From Symbiodinium natans (lineage: Eukaryota > Sar > Dinophyceae > Suessiales > Symbiodiniaceae), in contig CAJNDS010000558.1 in NCBI GenBank assembly GCA_905221605.1, forward strand, positions 774,001 through 838,000: 64,000 nt of DNA. Reading direction: 5' to 3'. Positions 60,701-63,448 of this stretch are shown here, in pieces. The notes beneath the pieces were generated by a model. That model worked only from the letters and a program-made list of their open reading frames with translations. It had not been told where the DNA came from and did no database searches. The translations under genes and the position numbers were made by a program. Within the stretch, counting starts at the first letter, position 1, and the number at the start of each line of letters is the position of its first letter.

Positions 60701-63448
60701 TTAGGGTTAGGGTTTGGGGTTTGGGGTTTAGGGTTTAGGGTTTAGGGTTTAGGGTTTAGGGTTTAGGGTTTAGGGGTCGGGCATTCCTAAAGGTTTCAAG
60801 GGTTTAAGGCACCCTAAACGGCTCAGAGCCTAGGGCTTCGCAAGCCCTGAATTACTAAGCCCTACGGTCATCCTCGGCTTACTCCCAACAGCAGAGGCCC
60901 CTTGGGCGGCACTCCCTTGAAGGAAAAAAAGGCAAAAACAATGTAGGGACTCAAAACTCCAGCATGAACCCCAATTCTCCTGAACGATTCCAATTGTGTA
61001 CTTTCTTGTGAATGCCAATGTTTAGGGTTTAGGGTTTAGTTCCAGGGAGGGGGAGGCGGAGGGGGAGGCTTGCCAGTCGGGGGTGTGGTGTACACAGCCT
61101 CAGCCCTCCATACTCTCCGAACCCCCCTGAACTACGCACGCCACATGTGAATCAAGCAGAGCCCGAAATCCAGTGGGTTGTGCCGAGTGCCTCGGGTTCT
61201 GGCCTTAGGGTTTAGGGTTAGGGCCCAGGTTCCACTAGAATGTGGGTCATCTCCAGCCTGTTAGCCCAGTTTGGATTTTTTTTCAGGGGCATCCGGGTTG
61301 GCTACAACACAAGGAACCATGAACCAAAAAAAGGGAAAAGCATAACACTGGGCTATCAAGCCAGAATTCGCAGCAACCCCGCCCCCTCTCGACCCCCCCC
61401 CCCCCCCCCGCCAAAAAAAGCTCCTCTGACATCCTTCTGTTGACGAAATCTTCCTGCCCAGCATGCTAGGGTCTGGGGTTTAGGGGTTCCGGTTTTAGGT
61501 TGGGCTAGGGCATGCCCCCCACTCAAGAAAGAGTGACAACTACTATATCAGGGCCGTCTTATTGCCTTGCCGCGGGACTACGAATAGGATGGAGGCAAAG
61601 CCCAACATTTTATGGATGCGCTGTGGGGTGTATACTCAGCTGCTCTTAGAATTTGTCTCCAACGAACTTAACTCTTGAACTTATGGTCCCTGATAATAAT
61701 AGAACCAACTAAACGGACATCAACAGTCCAATAAAGAACAAGCTCTGGGGGACGCCATGAAAACAGATGAAGGTTGCCAGGATAGCCTGTTTGGGAAGGA
61801 GGGAGGGAGGGACGCCGGCTCAACCCCCTTTTCAGTCAATATCACTCAACCATGCAGAATTTGGAACAACCCTCTTGCTTTTTCTCCAACCCCAAGCCCT
61901 AAACCCTCAAACTTGAGCCCTACTTGGTAGACAAATTGCCACATTTCAATAAGTGGTACCCCTTTGGGGTTGGCTACTTTTACCAGGGAACCCAGAACCA
62001 CAAAAAGGGCAAAAGGGTACCACTGGGATCCACTTGTCTACAGAGCCTAGAAACCCTAAACCCTAAACCCTGAACCCCAAACGCTGACCCAAAACCCTGC
62101 ACGGGACGCCTGGGAAGCCCCGAAAGCCTGAGTCCCAACTCCAACCGTCGACGCCGTGCCTCGTACACTTCCTTGCTTGCGTTCCGTGGCAGGGGGCTGT
62201 TTAAGGTTCTAGGGTATGTAAGGGCATGTAAGGGTGTATGTAAGGGTATGTAAGGGTATGTAAGGGTATGTAAGGGTATGCAAGGGTATGTAAGGGTATG
62301 AAAGGGTATGTAAGGGTATGTAAGGGTATGTAAGGGTATGTAAGGGTATGTAAGGGTATGTAAGGGTATGAAAGGGTATGTATGTAAGGGTATGTAAGGG
62401 TATGTAAGGGTATGTAAGGGTATGTAAGGGTATGTAAGGGTATGTAAGGGTATGTAAGGGTATGTAAGGGTATGTAAGGGTATGTAAGGGTATGTAAGGG
62501 TATGTAAGGGTATGTAAGGGTTCGAGGGCTTATAGGGTCTATGTTGCGTTTGCAGGGTTGTCTGCGTTTCATTCAGGTTAATATAGATTTTAGAGGACTT
62601 CTAGGGACTAGAGGGCTTACAGGGTCCAGAGGGCTTATAGGGGGTGCACAGGGTGTTAAGATGCTTTGGGCTTATAGGGTTTAGGACTTAAAGGTTCTGG
62701 GCAGTAAGGGTTTCTGACATAGCCATGTCGGAGAAGAGCCGTGATGCCAATCTTTGGAGAAGCCTTTGCGGCCACTCTCGTTTGTGAGCACCTCGCCAGT
62801 GCCCAACGTGAAAAACAAGCTCAGAAGACTTGTTGATGGTCACGATGCTCTTGCCGATGGCGTCGGAGGTAGGACTCTGCTGGTCTCTGGGAGTTCGGCT
62901 GAGGGTCGAAGTTCGAAGGCTTTTTAGGCTGGGGCCTGGTGATGTTTAAGCCTGGTAGCTCAGTAACCATGCCCCTTTTGGGGTTGCAGTTACTGAGAAA
63001 TACACGGGAAACCATGAACACAAAAGCAAGGAAAAGGGTGCCAGTGGGCTGCCAAGTAAGTGCAACCGGCTGGGGTTGATGGAGGCATCTTCCCCAAAAA
63101 AGAGACAGACCTTTCAATCACCTCCAAGCGTTTGTGAATTCTACCCCCAAGGCCCTACTTGGGGTTCAGGGTACTTCGTAACCCAAATATAGCTGCATGT
63201 ATAACCCACTTCTAAAGCCCCAAAATCAAGCTAAAAGGGACAATTAAACACCCTTTCCGAACTGTCCGAACTGGCACAGAAGAGGTACCCTAAACCGTAA
63301 ACCCTGCAACCTAAACCCTAAACCCTAAGCCCTTATCCCTAAACTCTAAACCCGAAACCCTAAACCCTAAACCCCTAAGGGCCCCGGCATTGGTGGGCTC
63401 GGCATCCATCCGAGGCACGCCTGGCACCAAGCTCACTGCGGATGACAC
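25594..63448 (-). CDS. Giant split gene: HET/TIR-like domain plus RI-type LRR array (about 40 micro-exons)
   Basis: Forty coding islands of 18-91 nt on the minus strand, together about 2.07 kb in a 38-kb span, form one model. Order is N-terminal exons (63.4-55.1 kb), a conserved domain (54.5-47.0 kb), then leucine-rich repeats (45.5-25.6 kb). Predicted donors are about 26 GC, 9 GT and 4 GA; all acceptors are AG, mostly AG before G. In my model 36 of 39 successive junctions are phase-compatible, although some boundaries were chosen with family consensus in mind. Unresolved junctions are 60539/60379, 54475/53894 and 43989/41921. No start codon, stop codon or poly-A site was identified and the gene may extend beyond both ends. 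The protein would be soluble, with no membrane segment seen. It could be a functional receptor-like gene or a decaying copy; two half-LRRs lack partners. The domain name is from memory and unverified. Confidence 0.75.
25782..25826 (-). CDS. Exon 39: [15 protein letters not shown], second part of the split LRR
   Basis: Acceptor TGCCAG|GTG, donor AAG|GC. With exon 38 the LRR is 29 residues with the strand core VDLMFN. Confidence 0.8.
25966..26092. mobile_element. MITE-1 copy in the intron between exons 38 and 39
   Basis: Left arm ggaggttcatggtacttact, right arm ending ataagtaccatgaacctac. Near-perfect long inverted repeats of over 40 bp. Confidence 0.85.
26390..26431 (-). CDS. Exon 38: [14 protein letters not shown], first part of a split LRR
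   Basis: Acceptor GGTGAG|GCC, donor AAG|GTCC after 14 codons, phase 0. The intron that follows contains a CCCTAAA array and a complete inverted-repeat element. Confidence 0.8.
26482..26662. mobile_element. MITE-1 copy interrupted by a telomeric array
   Basis: The left arm reads ggaggttcagggcacttggt and then aacccaatt. At about 26515 the element is interrupted by roughly 35 bp of TTTAGGG-type repeats, and it resumes as ctataagtgtaataaccc. The right arm ends agtaccatgaacctcc. Confidence 0.85.
27375..27458 (-). CDS. Exon 37: complete 28-residue LRR
   Basis: Exactly 84 nt from TGCCAG|GAG to GAG|GC. Begins [18 protein letters not shown] and ends [10 protein letters not shown]. Telomeric arrays directly abut both sides. 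Confidence 0.9.
27468..27760 (+). repeat. Telomeric array with TTTGGGG blocks
   Basis: Continuous TTTAGGG with two internal runs of TTTGGGG, showing local homogenisation of a variant unit. Confidence 0.95.
27838..28040. mobile_element. MITE-6 copy interrupted by a CCCTAAA array
   Basis: The left end actagacccgggactaacct and the right end cctactcccggtccggg match the intact element at 57193-57320, but its centre is replaced by a CCCTAAA array (27858-27987). Confidence 0.8.
28345..28625. repeat. Tandem duplication of about 130 bp with poly-C in one copy
   Basis: Both copies include ggcacatt..atatataccc, gacataaccctt.ctgaatag and aaa.tcccc. The second carries about 30 Cs followed by As where the first has a short ccacccccctc. 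Confidence 0.8.
29000..29042 (-). CDS. Exon 36: [14 protein letters not shown], second part of the split LRR
   Basis: Acceptor TCCAAG|G supplies the last base of the glutamate codon split in exon 35. Donor [17 protein letters not shown] is close to LRR consensus. Confidence 0.8.
29677..29717 (-). CDS. Exon 35: [13 protein letters not shown], first part of a split LRR
   Basis: Acceptor GACAG|GCT. The only donor that restores frame and length is a GA donor (GA|GATCC), phase 2. GA-AG introns are known in dinoflagellates. Joined to exon 36 the repeat is exactly 28 residues. Confidence 0.75.
30024..30100. repeat. (CT)n microsatellite
   Basis: Two CT runs separated by a short interruption, in the intron adjoining exon 34. 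Confidence 0.95.
30153..30236 (-). CDS. Exon 34: complete 28-residue LRR
   Basis: Exactly 84 nt, acceptor AGCCAG|GCC and donor AAG|GTGCC. Begins [18 protein letters not shown] and ends IGDQGCK. Confidence 0.85.
30296..30495 (+). repeat. Homogeneous TTAGGGC array
   Basis: About 27 units of ttagggc, with TTTAGGG at both ends. The variant spread as a pure block. Confidence 0.95.
31440..31715. repeat. (GA)n-rich tract
   Basis: About 270 bp of purine-rich GA repeats with internal gagcga and gacaggga variants. Long open frames here are low-complexity artefacts. Confidence 0.95.
31763..31843 (-). CDS. Exon 33: 27-residue LRR, diverged
   Basis: 81 nt, acceptor TACAAG|GCC, donor CAG|GC. Begins [16 protein letters not shown] and ends RIGSASQ. 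The leucine of the core strand is replaced, so the fold may be weakened. Confidence 0.65.
32955..33083. mobile_element. MITE-1 copy
   Basis: Arms tacttggaggttcagggtac and gggttactaagtaccatgaa, with a short AT-rich centre. Confidence 0.85.
33173..33280. repeat. Poly-G tract
   Basis: About 100 bp almost entirely G with a few A, T and C. Could form G-quadruplexes and is prone to sequencing error, so its length is doubtful. Confidence 0.95.
33296..33455. repeat. Tandem duplication of about 95 bp
   Basis: Two copies share catgca..aa.cactggta, then cagcgtttt.gcc and ctttgtacaac. It lies directly next to the poly-G tract. Confidence 0.75.
33500..36170. other. Intron-like stretch without recognised exons
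   Basis: Lies between exon 32 and exon 33. Holds a repeat relic at 33697-33745, a segment rich in 'gtttaaac' variants at 34430-34580, and telomeric tracts at 35118-35160, 35283-35345, 35463-35520, 35725-35830 and 35962-36030. The missing second half of the exon 32 LRR should be here, or in 31.9-33.1 kb, but I could not find it. Confidence 0.4.
36671..36700 (-). CDS. Exon 32: [10 protein letters not shown], orphan first half of an LRR
   Basis: Acceptor CGCGAG|GCC, donor AAG|GC after 10 codons. No convincing second half was found between 31.9 and 36.6 kb, which is otherwise anonymous. Either the partner exon is lost or too diverged to recognise. Confidence 0.55.
37064..37117 (-). CDS. Exon 31: [18 protein letters not shown], second part of the split LRR
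   Basis: The acceptor CCCCAG|GTT is the edge of a (CCCTAAA)n array in the transcript, so a telomeric tract supplies the 3' splice region. Eighteen codons, donor GAG|GC. With exon 30 the repeat is 29 residues, one more than consensus, in the loop. Confidence 0.8.
37123..37213 (+). repeat. Telomeric array abutting exon 31
   Basis: About thirteen pure TTTAGGG units whose left edge forms the acceptor region of exon 31. Confidence 0.95.
38116..38247. mobile_element. MITE-1 copy
   Basis: Arms tacttggaggttcaggatac and gggttactaagcaccctgaa, followed by cctcctccaag. Lies about 40 bases from the donor of exon 30. Confidence 0.85.
38286..38318 (-). CDS. Exon 30: [11 protein letters not shown], first part of a split LRR
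   Basis: Acceptor ATGAG|GCC, donor AAG|GC after 11 codons, phase 0. Completed by exon 31. Confidence 0.75.
38558..38702 (+). repeat. TTTTAGG variant array
   Basis: About fourteen octamer-like units (taggtttt), returning to TTTAGGG at the right end. Confidence 0.9.
38883..39030 (+). repeat. T-run, G-run, then telomeric array
   Basis: Nine Ts and about thirty Gs lead straight into about fifteen TTTAGGG units. Confidence 0.95.
39048..39131 (-). CDS. Exon 29: complete 28-residue LRR
   Basis: Exactly 84 nt between CGCAG|GCC and GAG|GC. Key parts are [20 protein letters not shown] and HVTNAGVE. Confidence 0.85.
39321..39453. mobile_element. MITE-1 copy
   Basis: Arms caggttcatggtactttgag and ggctactaggtaccctgaac. 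Confidence 0.8.
39636..39719 (-). CDS. Exon 28: complete 28-residue LRR
   Basis: Exactly 84 nt, acceptor AGCAG|GCC and donor CAG|GC. Key parts are [17 protein letters not shown] and [11 protein letters not shown]. The palindromic element at 39731-39870 begins about 10 bases from the acceptor. Confidence 0.85.
39731..39870. mobile_element. MITE-4 (140 bp, near-palindromic)
   Basis: The arms tagtagggaatgagggaatg and cattccctcattccctacta are almost perfect complements. Inner arms also pair. A one-ended relative starts at 53050. Confidence 0.9.
39948..40022. mobile_element. Small palindromic element (MITE-5)
   Basis: Segments agggtccctttttgggcacc and gggatcccaaaaagggaccc pair, followed by taatttagagaactacc. 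Relics with the same right end are at 33697-33745 and 48781-48802. Confidence 0.7.
40239..40278 (-). CDS. Exon 27: [13 protein letters not shown], second part of the split LRR
   Basis: Acceptor ACCGAG|C supplies the third base of the codon split in exon 26. LANNLIGAG matches the LRR asparagine and loop. Donor CAG|GC. Confidence 0.75.
40430..40572. mobile_element. MITE-3 copy
   Basis: Shares with 24549-24701 the segments cctttaaagggttctgatgt and the right end accatgcaactaacc, with paired 'atgggccc'. Confidence 0.8.
40601..40712. repeat. Dispersed repeat, copy 1 (partner 48206-48320)
   Basis: Shares atactccccttagaacct, then ttaatatcctcttgg and ttttatctgaacaaaaa, then attccca.gggggat with the later copy. 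Confidence 0.85.
40894..40934 (-). CDS. Exon 26: [13 protein letters not shown], first part of a split LRR
   Basis: Acceptor CCGAG|GCC. Donor CA|GC after 13 codons, phase 2. Joined with exon 27 the split codon is histidine and the repeat is 27 residues. Confidence 0.75.
41090..41215. mobile_element. MITE-2 copy
   Basis: Contains ccattttggttggtcaat and ggaaccttgaaccaaaaaa, then ggtacctctgggctaccaag. Relatives at 53605-53715, 61248-61362, 61920-62040 and 62950-63060. Confidence 0.75.
41427..41482 (-). CDS. Exon 25: [18 protein letters not shown], second part of the split LRR
   Basis: Acceptor CTGAG|GC in the complementary phase to exon 24, donor CAA|GC. The core IDLQYN is a textbook RI-type LRR strand. 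Confidence 0.85.
41894..41921 (-). CDS. Exon 24: ALAHALRRN, first part of a split LRR
   Basis: Acceptor TTCCAG|GCC, donor A|GC after nine codons (phase 1). With exon 25 the split codon is serine and the LRR is exactly 28 residues. Confidence 0.8.
41991..42265 (+). repeat. Long mixed telomeric array
   Basis: About 38 units of TTTAGGG with clusters of variant units (ttagggc, gggttaa). Confidence 0.95.
42266..43380. other. Intron-like stretch without recognised exons
   Basis: Contains a G-run element at 42470-42575 and an ORF-free stretch. A plus-strand frame at 42966-43265 ends in a hydrophobic segment ([16 protein letters not shown]), without family match. The missing partner of exon 23 is expected in this interval or near it. 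Confidence 0.35.
43383..43632 (-). repeat. Long CCCTAAA array
   Basis: About 35 units with a cluster of CCCGAAA variants at 43520-43590. Confidence 0.95.
43989..44032 (-). CDS. Exon 23: [14 protein letters not shown], shortened LRR
   Basis: Acceptor GGAAG|GCC, then an LRR start (ALAD) fused to the LRR core (SLKRLKLQ) with about six residues missing. A GA donor after AG leaves phase 2, which does not fit exon 24. A missing or decayed second half lies in 42.0-43.9 kb, or this repeat is degenerate. Confidence 0.5.
44385..44451 (-). CDS. Exon 22: [18 protein letters not shown], second half of LRR 1
   Basis: Acceptor AACCCAG|A is formed by the edge of a CCCTAAA array in the transcript. Twenty-two codons follow, ending CAG|GC. 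Telomeric arrays flank it in the outward-pointing arrangement. Confidence 0.75.
44761..45110 (-). repeat. Long CCCCAAA / CCCCCAAA array
   Basis: About 350 bp of C4A3 and C5A3 units, giving open frames in all six phases. These frames are not genes. Confidence 0.95.
45190..45350 (+). repeat. GGGTTTAA octamer array
   Basis: A variant telomeric unit with an extra A, merging into TTTAGGG at the right. Confidence 0.9.
45483..45520 (-). CDS. Exon 21: [12 protein letters not shown], first half of LRR 1
   Basis: Acceptor GTGCAG|GAG, donor GA|GC in phase 2. Joined to exon 22 the split codon becomes glutamate, giving [17 protein letters not shown], a capping LRR. Continuing past the donor also gives a plausible PLKSME, so the alternative is not excluded. 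Confidence 0.7.
45600..46350. other. Intron-like stretch without recognised exons
   Basis: Between exons 20 and 21. Only short CCCTAAA tracts (for example 46198-46227) and unique sequence. No coding island recognised. Confidence 0.4.
46655..46860 (-). repeat. CCCTGTAAA nonamer array
   Basis: About fifteen units of ccctgtaaa, a two-base expansion of the telomeric heptamer, following a poly-C tract at 46574. Confidence 0.9.
46989..47027 (-). CDS. Exon 20: [13 protein letters not shown]
   Basis: Thirteen codons in phase 0 between CGTCAG|GTG and GAG|GC. It continues the helix begun in exon 19 (LQRK then VVMLEEAVF). CCCTAAA lies on the left and TTAGGGC on the right. Confidence 0.65.
47310..47395. 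repeat. Poly-G tract
   Basis: Close to 70 consecutive Gs. Length is unreliable in any assembly. Confidence 0.95.
47400..47900. other. Unique stretch with a plus-strand exon-like segment
   Basis: At 47815-47874 a plus-strand segment has tttttgcag before it and gtaaac after it, and reads [18 protein letters not shown]. Its strand is opposite to the split gene, and there is no other support. Confidence 0.3.
47918..48072. repeat. Decamer array: CCCTAAAGAC then CCCTTTTGAC
   Basis: About ten units of the first and six of the second, changing sharply at 48018. The two units differ by AAAG versus TTTT in the middle. Confidence 0.95.
48206..48320. repeat. Dispersed repeat, copy 2 (partner 40601-40712)
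   Basis: See partner. Its right part continues into a segment resembling 18.2 and 20.35 kb (aggaccccag... cggaaac). Confidence 0.85.
48420..48488 (-). CDS. Exon 19: [18 protein letters not shown]
   Basis: Acceptor GTTTAG|GAA, where the AG comes within a few bases of a telomeric array in the transcript, and donor AAG|GTTG. Twenty-three intact codons in phase 0. The FTHRSD...V..LQ.K pattern is the last strongly conserved motif before the LRR region. Confidence 0.8.
48497..48635 (+). repeat. Telomeric array abutting exon 19
   Basis: About nineteen units, starting eight bases beyond the exon boundary. Confidence 0.95.
49340..49393 (-). CDS. Exon 18: [18 protein letters not shown]
   Basis: Acceptor CAAAG|GCA, phase 0, 18 codons, donor GGG|GC. 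It links WSSVRSRT to the next conserved motif. At first sight the spacing resembles an LRR, but its place inside the conserved domain makes that unlikely. Confidence 0.6.
49980..50047 (-). CDS. Exon 17: [17 protein letters not shown], most diagnostic motif
   Basis: Acceptor GGGAG|GT, then 22 intact codons including [12 protein letters not shown], ending at ACG|GTGC. RGWCRAE is the most recognisable signature of this uncharacterised family as I remember it. A poly-C tract lies just to the left of the exon (49932-49953). Confidence 0.85.
50389..50612 (+). repeat. Telomeric array with TTAGGGC block
   Basis: TTTAGGG units with an internal run of TTAGGGC and a few TTTGGGG. Confidence 0.95.
50795..50879 (-). 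CDS. Exon 16: [17 protein letters not shown]
   Basis: Acceptor ACAG|GGC, phase 0, and donor A|GTGC in phase 1. The C-terminal part IPVRQLTAN joins exon 17 through a serine codon split A|GT, producing [17 protein letters not shown]. This is a strong internal check on both splice sites. Confidence 0.8.
50908..51127 (+). repeat. Telomeric array with TTCAGGG block
   Basis: About thirty units with a central run of eight TTCAGGG variants. Confidence 0.95.
51673..51717 (-). CDS. Exon 15: [15 protein letters not shown]
   Basis: Fifteen codons, phase 0 at both ends, acceptor CTTAG|GAC and donor [16 protein letters not shown] follows HECT naturally when spliced. CCCTAAA array on the left. Confidence 0.7.
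52178..52205 (-). CDS. Exon 14: HILYSHECT
   Basis: Acceptor GCCAAG|G supplies the last base of a split codon, followed by HILYSHECT. Stopping at a GA donor right after the threonine codon joins it in phase to [11 protein letters not shown] longer alternative runs to AAG|GTGAGA at 52154, a canonical GT donor, and would add eight residues. Confidence 0.75.
52817..52907 (-). CDS. Exon 13: [11 protein letters not shown] ... FRRAMANM
   Basis: The longest exon (91 nt), after acceptor TTTTACAG|GG. It holds the DYTSLFQ motif and the FRRAMANM helix. In HET domains the comparable motifs are WxDxxCxxQ and a helix with M..IY, so the alignment is suggestive. Donor CA|GC leaves a split codon completed by exon 14 to glutamine, giving [12 protein letters not shown] across the junction. 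Confidence 0.8.
53050..53105. mobile_element. MITE-4 partial copy
   Basis: Begins agcagggaatgagggaatga and stops where a different repeat (53108-53240) begins. Confidence 0.7.
53108..53240. repeat. Dispersed repeat, copy 1 (partner 55375-55470)
   Basis: Shares accctctgaaaaat.ttcct, then ctcttcaacccaataag-type segments and gaaaatgt, with the later copy. An internal segment is repeated twice at 53170-53245. Confidence 0.75.
53457..53603. mobile_element. MITE-1 copy
   Basis: Left arm ggaggttcaccacggtacgt, right arm caagtaccctgaacctccaa. Immediately followed by a MITE-2 copy. Confidence 0.8.
53605..53715. mobile_element. MITE-2 copy
   Basis: ggcccctttttggggttggt, then ccatgagccacaaagaaaaa and ccagtgggctaccaagg. 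Confidence 0.75.
53822..53894 (-). CDS. Exon 12: [19 protein letters not shown]
   Basis: Begins after GCGAG| and continues through HPDPCAHQL, the second motif of the domain. It ends in phase 1 at a GC donor (G|GC), which fits the entry phase of exon 13. Flanked by CCCTAAA on the left and TTTAGGG on the right. The start could be three bases shorter, because two AG acceptors are adjacent. Confidence 0.7.
53903..54140 (+). repeat. Telomeric array with TCTAGGG block
   Basis: Over thirty units with a central run of five TCTAGGG variants, to the right of exon 12. Confidence 0.95.
54475..54519 (-). CDS. Exon 11: [15 protein letters not shown], start of conserved domain
   Basis: Acceptor CTCAAG|GAA follows a CCCTAAA array in the transcript. 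The hydrophobic strand FIISVSHAW followed by ESR is the first motif of the conserved domain. By position it corresponds to the SYxWG motif of HET domains and the first strand of TIR-like folds, though that is inference. The donor is unresolved: the nearest GC lies six codon-positions downstream in phase 2 and does not fit exon 12. Confidence 0.7.
54712..54792. repeat. (CAG)27 trinucleotide repeat
   Basis: Twenty-seven uninterrupted CAG units on the plus strand (CTG on the transcribed strand) in the intron before exon 11. Homopolymeric peptides in the frames are artefacts. Confidence 0.98.
55099..55143 (-). CDS. Candidate exon 10 ([15 protein letters not shown])
   Basis: Fifteen codons between GTGAG|GTG and GAG|GC, phase 0 at both ends. 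Acidic and helix-like. It would place [11 protein letters not shown] directly in front of the [15 protein letters not shown] exon, which is in frame and biologically plausible. Confidence 0.5.
55375..55470. repeat. Dispersed repeat, copy 2 (partner 53108-53240)
   Basis: Contains accctctgaaaaatattcct and cttcaacccaataagggg. Confidence 0.75.
55480..56740. other. Intron-like stretch, no exon recognised
   Basis: Contains an imperfect internal duplication (56220-56300 and 56385-56465, sharing gccttcaaacaagca and cttttcacagcct). Open frames on both strands are not conserved-looking. Confidence 0.4.
56859..56900 (-). CDS. Candidate exon 9 ([14 protein letters not shown])
   Basis: Fourteen codons between GCGCAG|GAA and CAG|GC, phase 0 at both ends, with CCCTAAA to the left and TTTAGGG to the right. 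The [10 protein letters not shown] stretch fits what I remember preceding the SHAWES motif in related proteins; this is unverified. Confidence 0.5.
57193..57320. mobile_element. MITE-6, intact copy
   Basis: Ends actagacccgggagtaacct and cctactcccggtcctagt are complementary, with paired ccctttttgg and aaaaaggaaaaaaggg inside. Confidence 0.85.
57535..57559 (-). CDS. Candidate exon 8 (ACLKLNGN)
   Basis: Acceptor CCTAG|T and proposed GA donor after AAC. Phase-compatible with exons on both sides. The short peptide resembles an LRR core (LKLNGN), but its position upstream of the conserved domain argues against it being part of the LRR array. Confidence 0.3.
57947..57966 (-). CDS. Possible micro-exon 7 (VLLETM)
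   Basis: Twenty nucleotides from acceptor GCAAG|GTT to donor AA|GC, ending in phase 2. The next candidate exon at 57559 supplies the missing base, giving asparagine. Supported mainly by phase continuity. Confidence 0.3.
58060..58980. other. Intron-like stretch with degenerate CCCTAAA tracts
   Basis: Dispersed CCCTAAA variants, including a run of ccctagaaa units at 58790-58910. Minus-strand frames at 58300-58660 are open but not recognised. Confidence 0.4.
59029..59046 (-). CDS. Possible micro-exon 6 (AMLRLQ)
   Basis: Eighteen nucleotides between CCAAG|GCA and CAA|GTTG, phase 0 at both ends and flanked by telomeric arrays. Very short, so support is weak. A longer open reading continues past the proposed donor. 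Confidence 0.2.
59073..59222 (+). repeat. Telomeric array
   Basis: About twenty-one units with three TTCAGGG variants. Confidence 0.95.
59470..59640. mobile_element. MITE-3 copy interrupted by a CCCTAAA array
   Basis: Left part contains catgggcccttaaaaaatgg and gggcccatacctcagtacc. At 59573-59610 a CCCTAAA array intervenes, then gggcccatgaaactacccta completes the right end. Confidence 0.75.
59832..59865 (-). CDS. Candidate exon 5 ([11 protein letters not shown])
   Basis: Acceptor GCAAG|C and donor CAG|GT bracket 34 nt. The first base completes the codon left by exon 4 and the exon ends in phase 0. Another frame is also open ([14 protein letters not shown]), so the reading is uncertain. Confidence 0.3.
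60317..60379 (-). CDS. Candidate exon 4 ([18 protein letters not shown])
   Basis: Twenty intact codons with amphipathic, protein-like composition, between acceptor ATCAG|C and donor GGAG|GC. It ends in phase 2, which fits the next candidate exon. The entry phase does not fit exon 3 as modelled. Confidence 0.45.
60539..60602 (-). CDS. Candidate exon 3 ([18 protein letters not shown])
   Basis: Preceded in the transcript by a run of Ts and CTCCAG, the best polypyrimidine-tract acceptor in the gene. The frame chosen matches the phase left by the previous exon. It is open for 21 codons and ends at GCA|GC. The junction to the next candidate exon is not phase-compatible, so either the donor or the next exon is misjudged. 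Confidence 0.45.
60634..60775 (+). repeat. Telomeric array
   Basis: About twenty units, to the right of candidate exon 3. Confidence 0.95.
61248..61362. mobile_element. MITE-2 copy
   Basis: Contains gttggctacaacacaaggaa, ccatgaaccaaaaaaaggg and cactgggctatcaagcc. Confidence 0.75.
61920..62040. mobile_element. MITE-2 copy
   Basis: Left arm acttggtagacaaattgcca, centre gtacccctttggggttggct, right arm gtaccactgggatccacttg. Confidence 0.8.
62128..62171 (-). CDS. Candidate exon 2, basic peptide [14 protein letters not shown]
   Basis: Acceptor CAAG|GAA and donor AG|GC leave a split codon (phase 2) that is completed by the first base of the next candidate exon at 60602, giving arginine. The peptide is rich in arginine and glutamate and looks helical. 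Not recognised as a domain. Confidence 0.4.
62214..62522 (+). repeat. Decamer array GGTATGTAAG
   Basis: About thirty units of ggtatgtaag with a few single-base variants and one 4-bp insertion. The minus-strand frame of repeated [10 protein letters not shown] is an artefact of the 10-bp unit. Confidence 0.97.
62680..62870 (-). other. Long open minus-strand stretch, possible exon
   Basis: Reads [20 protein letters not shown] and continues open to a stop near 62685. Lacks a convincing donor and lies between candidate exons 1 and 2. Confidence 0.3.
62950..63060. mobile_element. MITE-2 copy
   Basis: Contains ccccttttggggttgcagtt, accatgaacacaaaagcaag and gccagtgggctgccaag. Confidence 0.75.
63150..63240. 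mobile_element. MITE-1 one-ended copy
   Basis: Starts ctacttggggttcagggtac followed by ttcgtaacccaaatatag. The right arm is absent. Confidence 0.65.
63383..63448 (-). CDS. Candidate N-terminal exon 1 (22 codons)
   Basis: Open in frame, beginning [18 protein letters not shown]. It lies between acceptor CCCAG|GTG at 63449-63450 and donor GGG|GC at 63381-63382. It is flanked on the left by CCCTAAA and on the right by TTTAGGG arrays, the usual setting for exons in this gene. I do not recognise the peptide. It could be an exon of an upstream gene. Confidence 0.35.

Noticed and set aside
62201-62572. 123-codon frame of [10 protein letters not shown] repeats
   Set aside because: Arises from the ten-base tandem unit; no independent coding evidence.
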